From the NCBI RefSeq assembly GCF_001039355.2, contig NW_019774358.1, positions 474,577-512,015 of the forward strand: 37,439 nt of DNA. The letters are read 5' to 3'. Origin of the DNA: Lingula anatina. Lineage: Eukaryota; Brachiopoda; Lingulata; Lingulida; Lingulidae. Made by a program: the position numbers and the translations under genes. The notes under the pieces were generated by a model. That model worked only from the letters and a program-made list of their open reading frames with translations. It did no database searches and was not told where the DNA came from. Positions 36,905 to 37,439 of this stretch are shown piece by piece (within the stretch, counting starts at the first letter, position 1; every line of letters begins with the position of its first letter).

Positions 36905-37439
36905 CAGAATAAAAAGGAACGCTCTCCTTTCTTTTGTGGTTACATGTACGTCTAATGAATCAAGAAGGCAGCTCTGGTGGTTGGTGAAGCTTTTACATTG
37001 CCTCTTTTAAATTATGCATGTATATTAGATACACGTATATTATATACATATTGGCCTCTGCCTCTAAAATAATTTATTGTTCGGACAAAACGGATGGTTA
37101 TGAAGTCATCTTTGTTAATTAAATTCGAATGATTCGATAATTTTCCGTTCTTCCTGAAGCAATAATCTCCCATATTATCTTGTTTAACGAATGAACGACA
37201 ACAACAACCATAATACCAATTAGATGCACAATTTATTCAGTTATTTGCCTTACATTAACGCCTACAGACATATACAATTCCCAGACACAAAACAATTAGA
37301 AAACTCATAAATGAGAAGATTTGCCATTGCCGCAATTTGCGGCTACACTAATAAAATAAGAGCACTCAATAAGTTTCAGCTGTATTAAGTAATCAGTGCT
37401 GATTTGGACATGTAATCAAACGCCGCGCGGTGTGTCTGA
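36399..37439. other. Intergenic, no gene recognised
   Basis: It includes an uninterrupted run of 43 T (36862-36904), possibly the poly(A) tail of a minus-strand retroposed sequence, though no retroelement body was recognised. Nothing coding is supported. Confidence 0.5.
36862..36904 (+). repeat. Poly-T tract (43 T)
   Basis: Uninterrupted homopolymer followed by cag. It may be a microsatellite or the tail of a minus-strand retroposed sequence. Confidence 0.95.

Overview
This is a eukaryotic window from an animal, most likely a marine invertebrate (an invertebrate deuterostome or a lophotrochozoan; the sequence does not settle which). The non-coding DNA is AT-rich, the genes are split by GT..AG introns, and there are many short inverted-repeat transposons and microsatellites. 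I see no bacterial operons, CRISPR arrays, rRNA or tRNA genes. Four kinds of animal gene can be reconstructed by hand.

Layout. 1-2,900: no recognisable gene. 2,959-12,062 (+): a seven-exon TNF-superfamily ligand gene (340 aa, type II membrane protein, coiled-coil stalk, RGD tripeptide, furin-type site RRKKR, C-terminal TNF homology domain). Its introns hold three small inverted-repeat transposons, a CT/CA microsatellite and a 2.1-kb minisatellite of 27 sixty-base units. 12,326-12,890: a degenerate tandem array, each unit carrying TGACCT motifs, often as direct repeats with one-base spacing. 15,943-16,835 (-): a complete two-exon norrin (NDP) gene of 123 aa with all 11 mature cysteines. 16,836-20,900: repeat-rich, no gene recognised. 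20,900-28,200 (+): a tandem cluster of three intact, single-coding-exon, 347-aa rhodopsin-class GPCRs resembling FMRFamide-type neuropeptide receptors, with homologous spacers and one embedded C-terminal gene fragment. 29,480-32,844 (+): a six-coding-exon protein-kinase-like gene (419 aa) related to the TSSK/CAMK group, with most catalytic residues replaced, so a probable pseudokinase, preceded by a compact promoter-like region. 32,845-37,439: repeats, no gene recognised.

How the genes relate. They are independent transcription units, not an operon. Three of them concern cell-cell signalling: a cytokine ligand, a Frizzled/LRP-type ligand and a set of peptide receptors. There is no evidence that they act together. 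The tandem GPCRs are a recent local expansion with mosaic divergence.

Splice sites were chosen by reading-frame phase and GT/AG signals. The TNF, norrin and kinase models each close in frame from ATG to stop (1,023, 372 and 1,260 nt), which is the main internal support for them.
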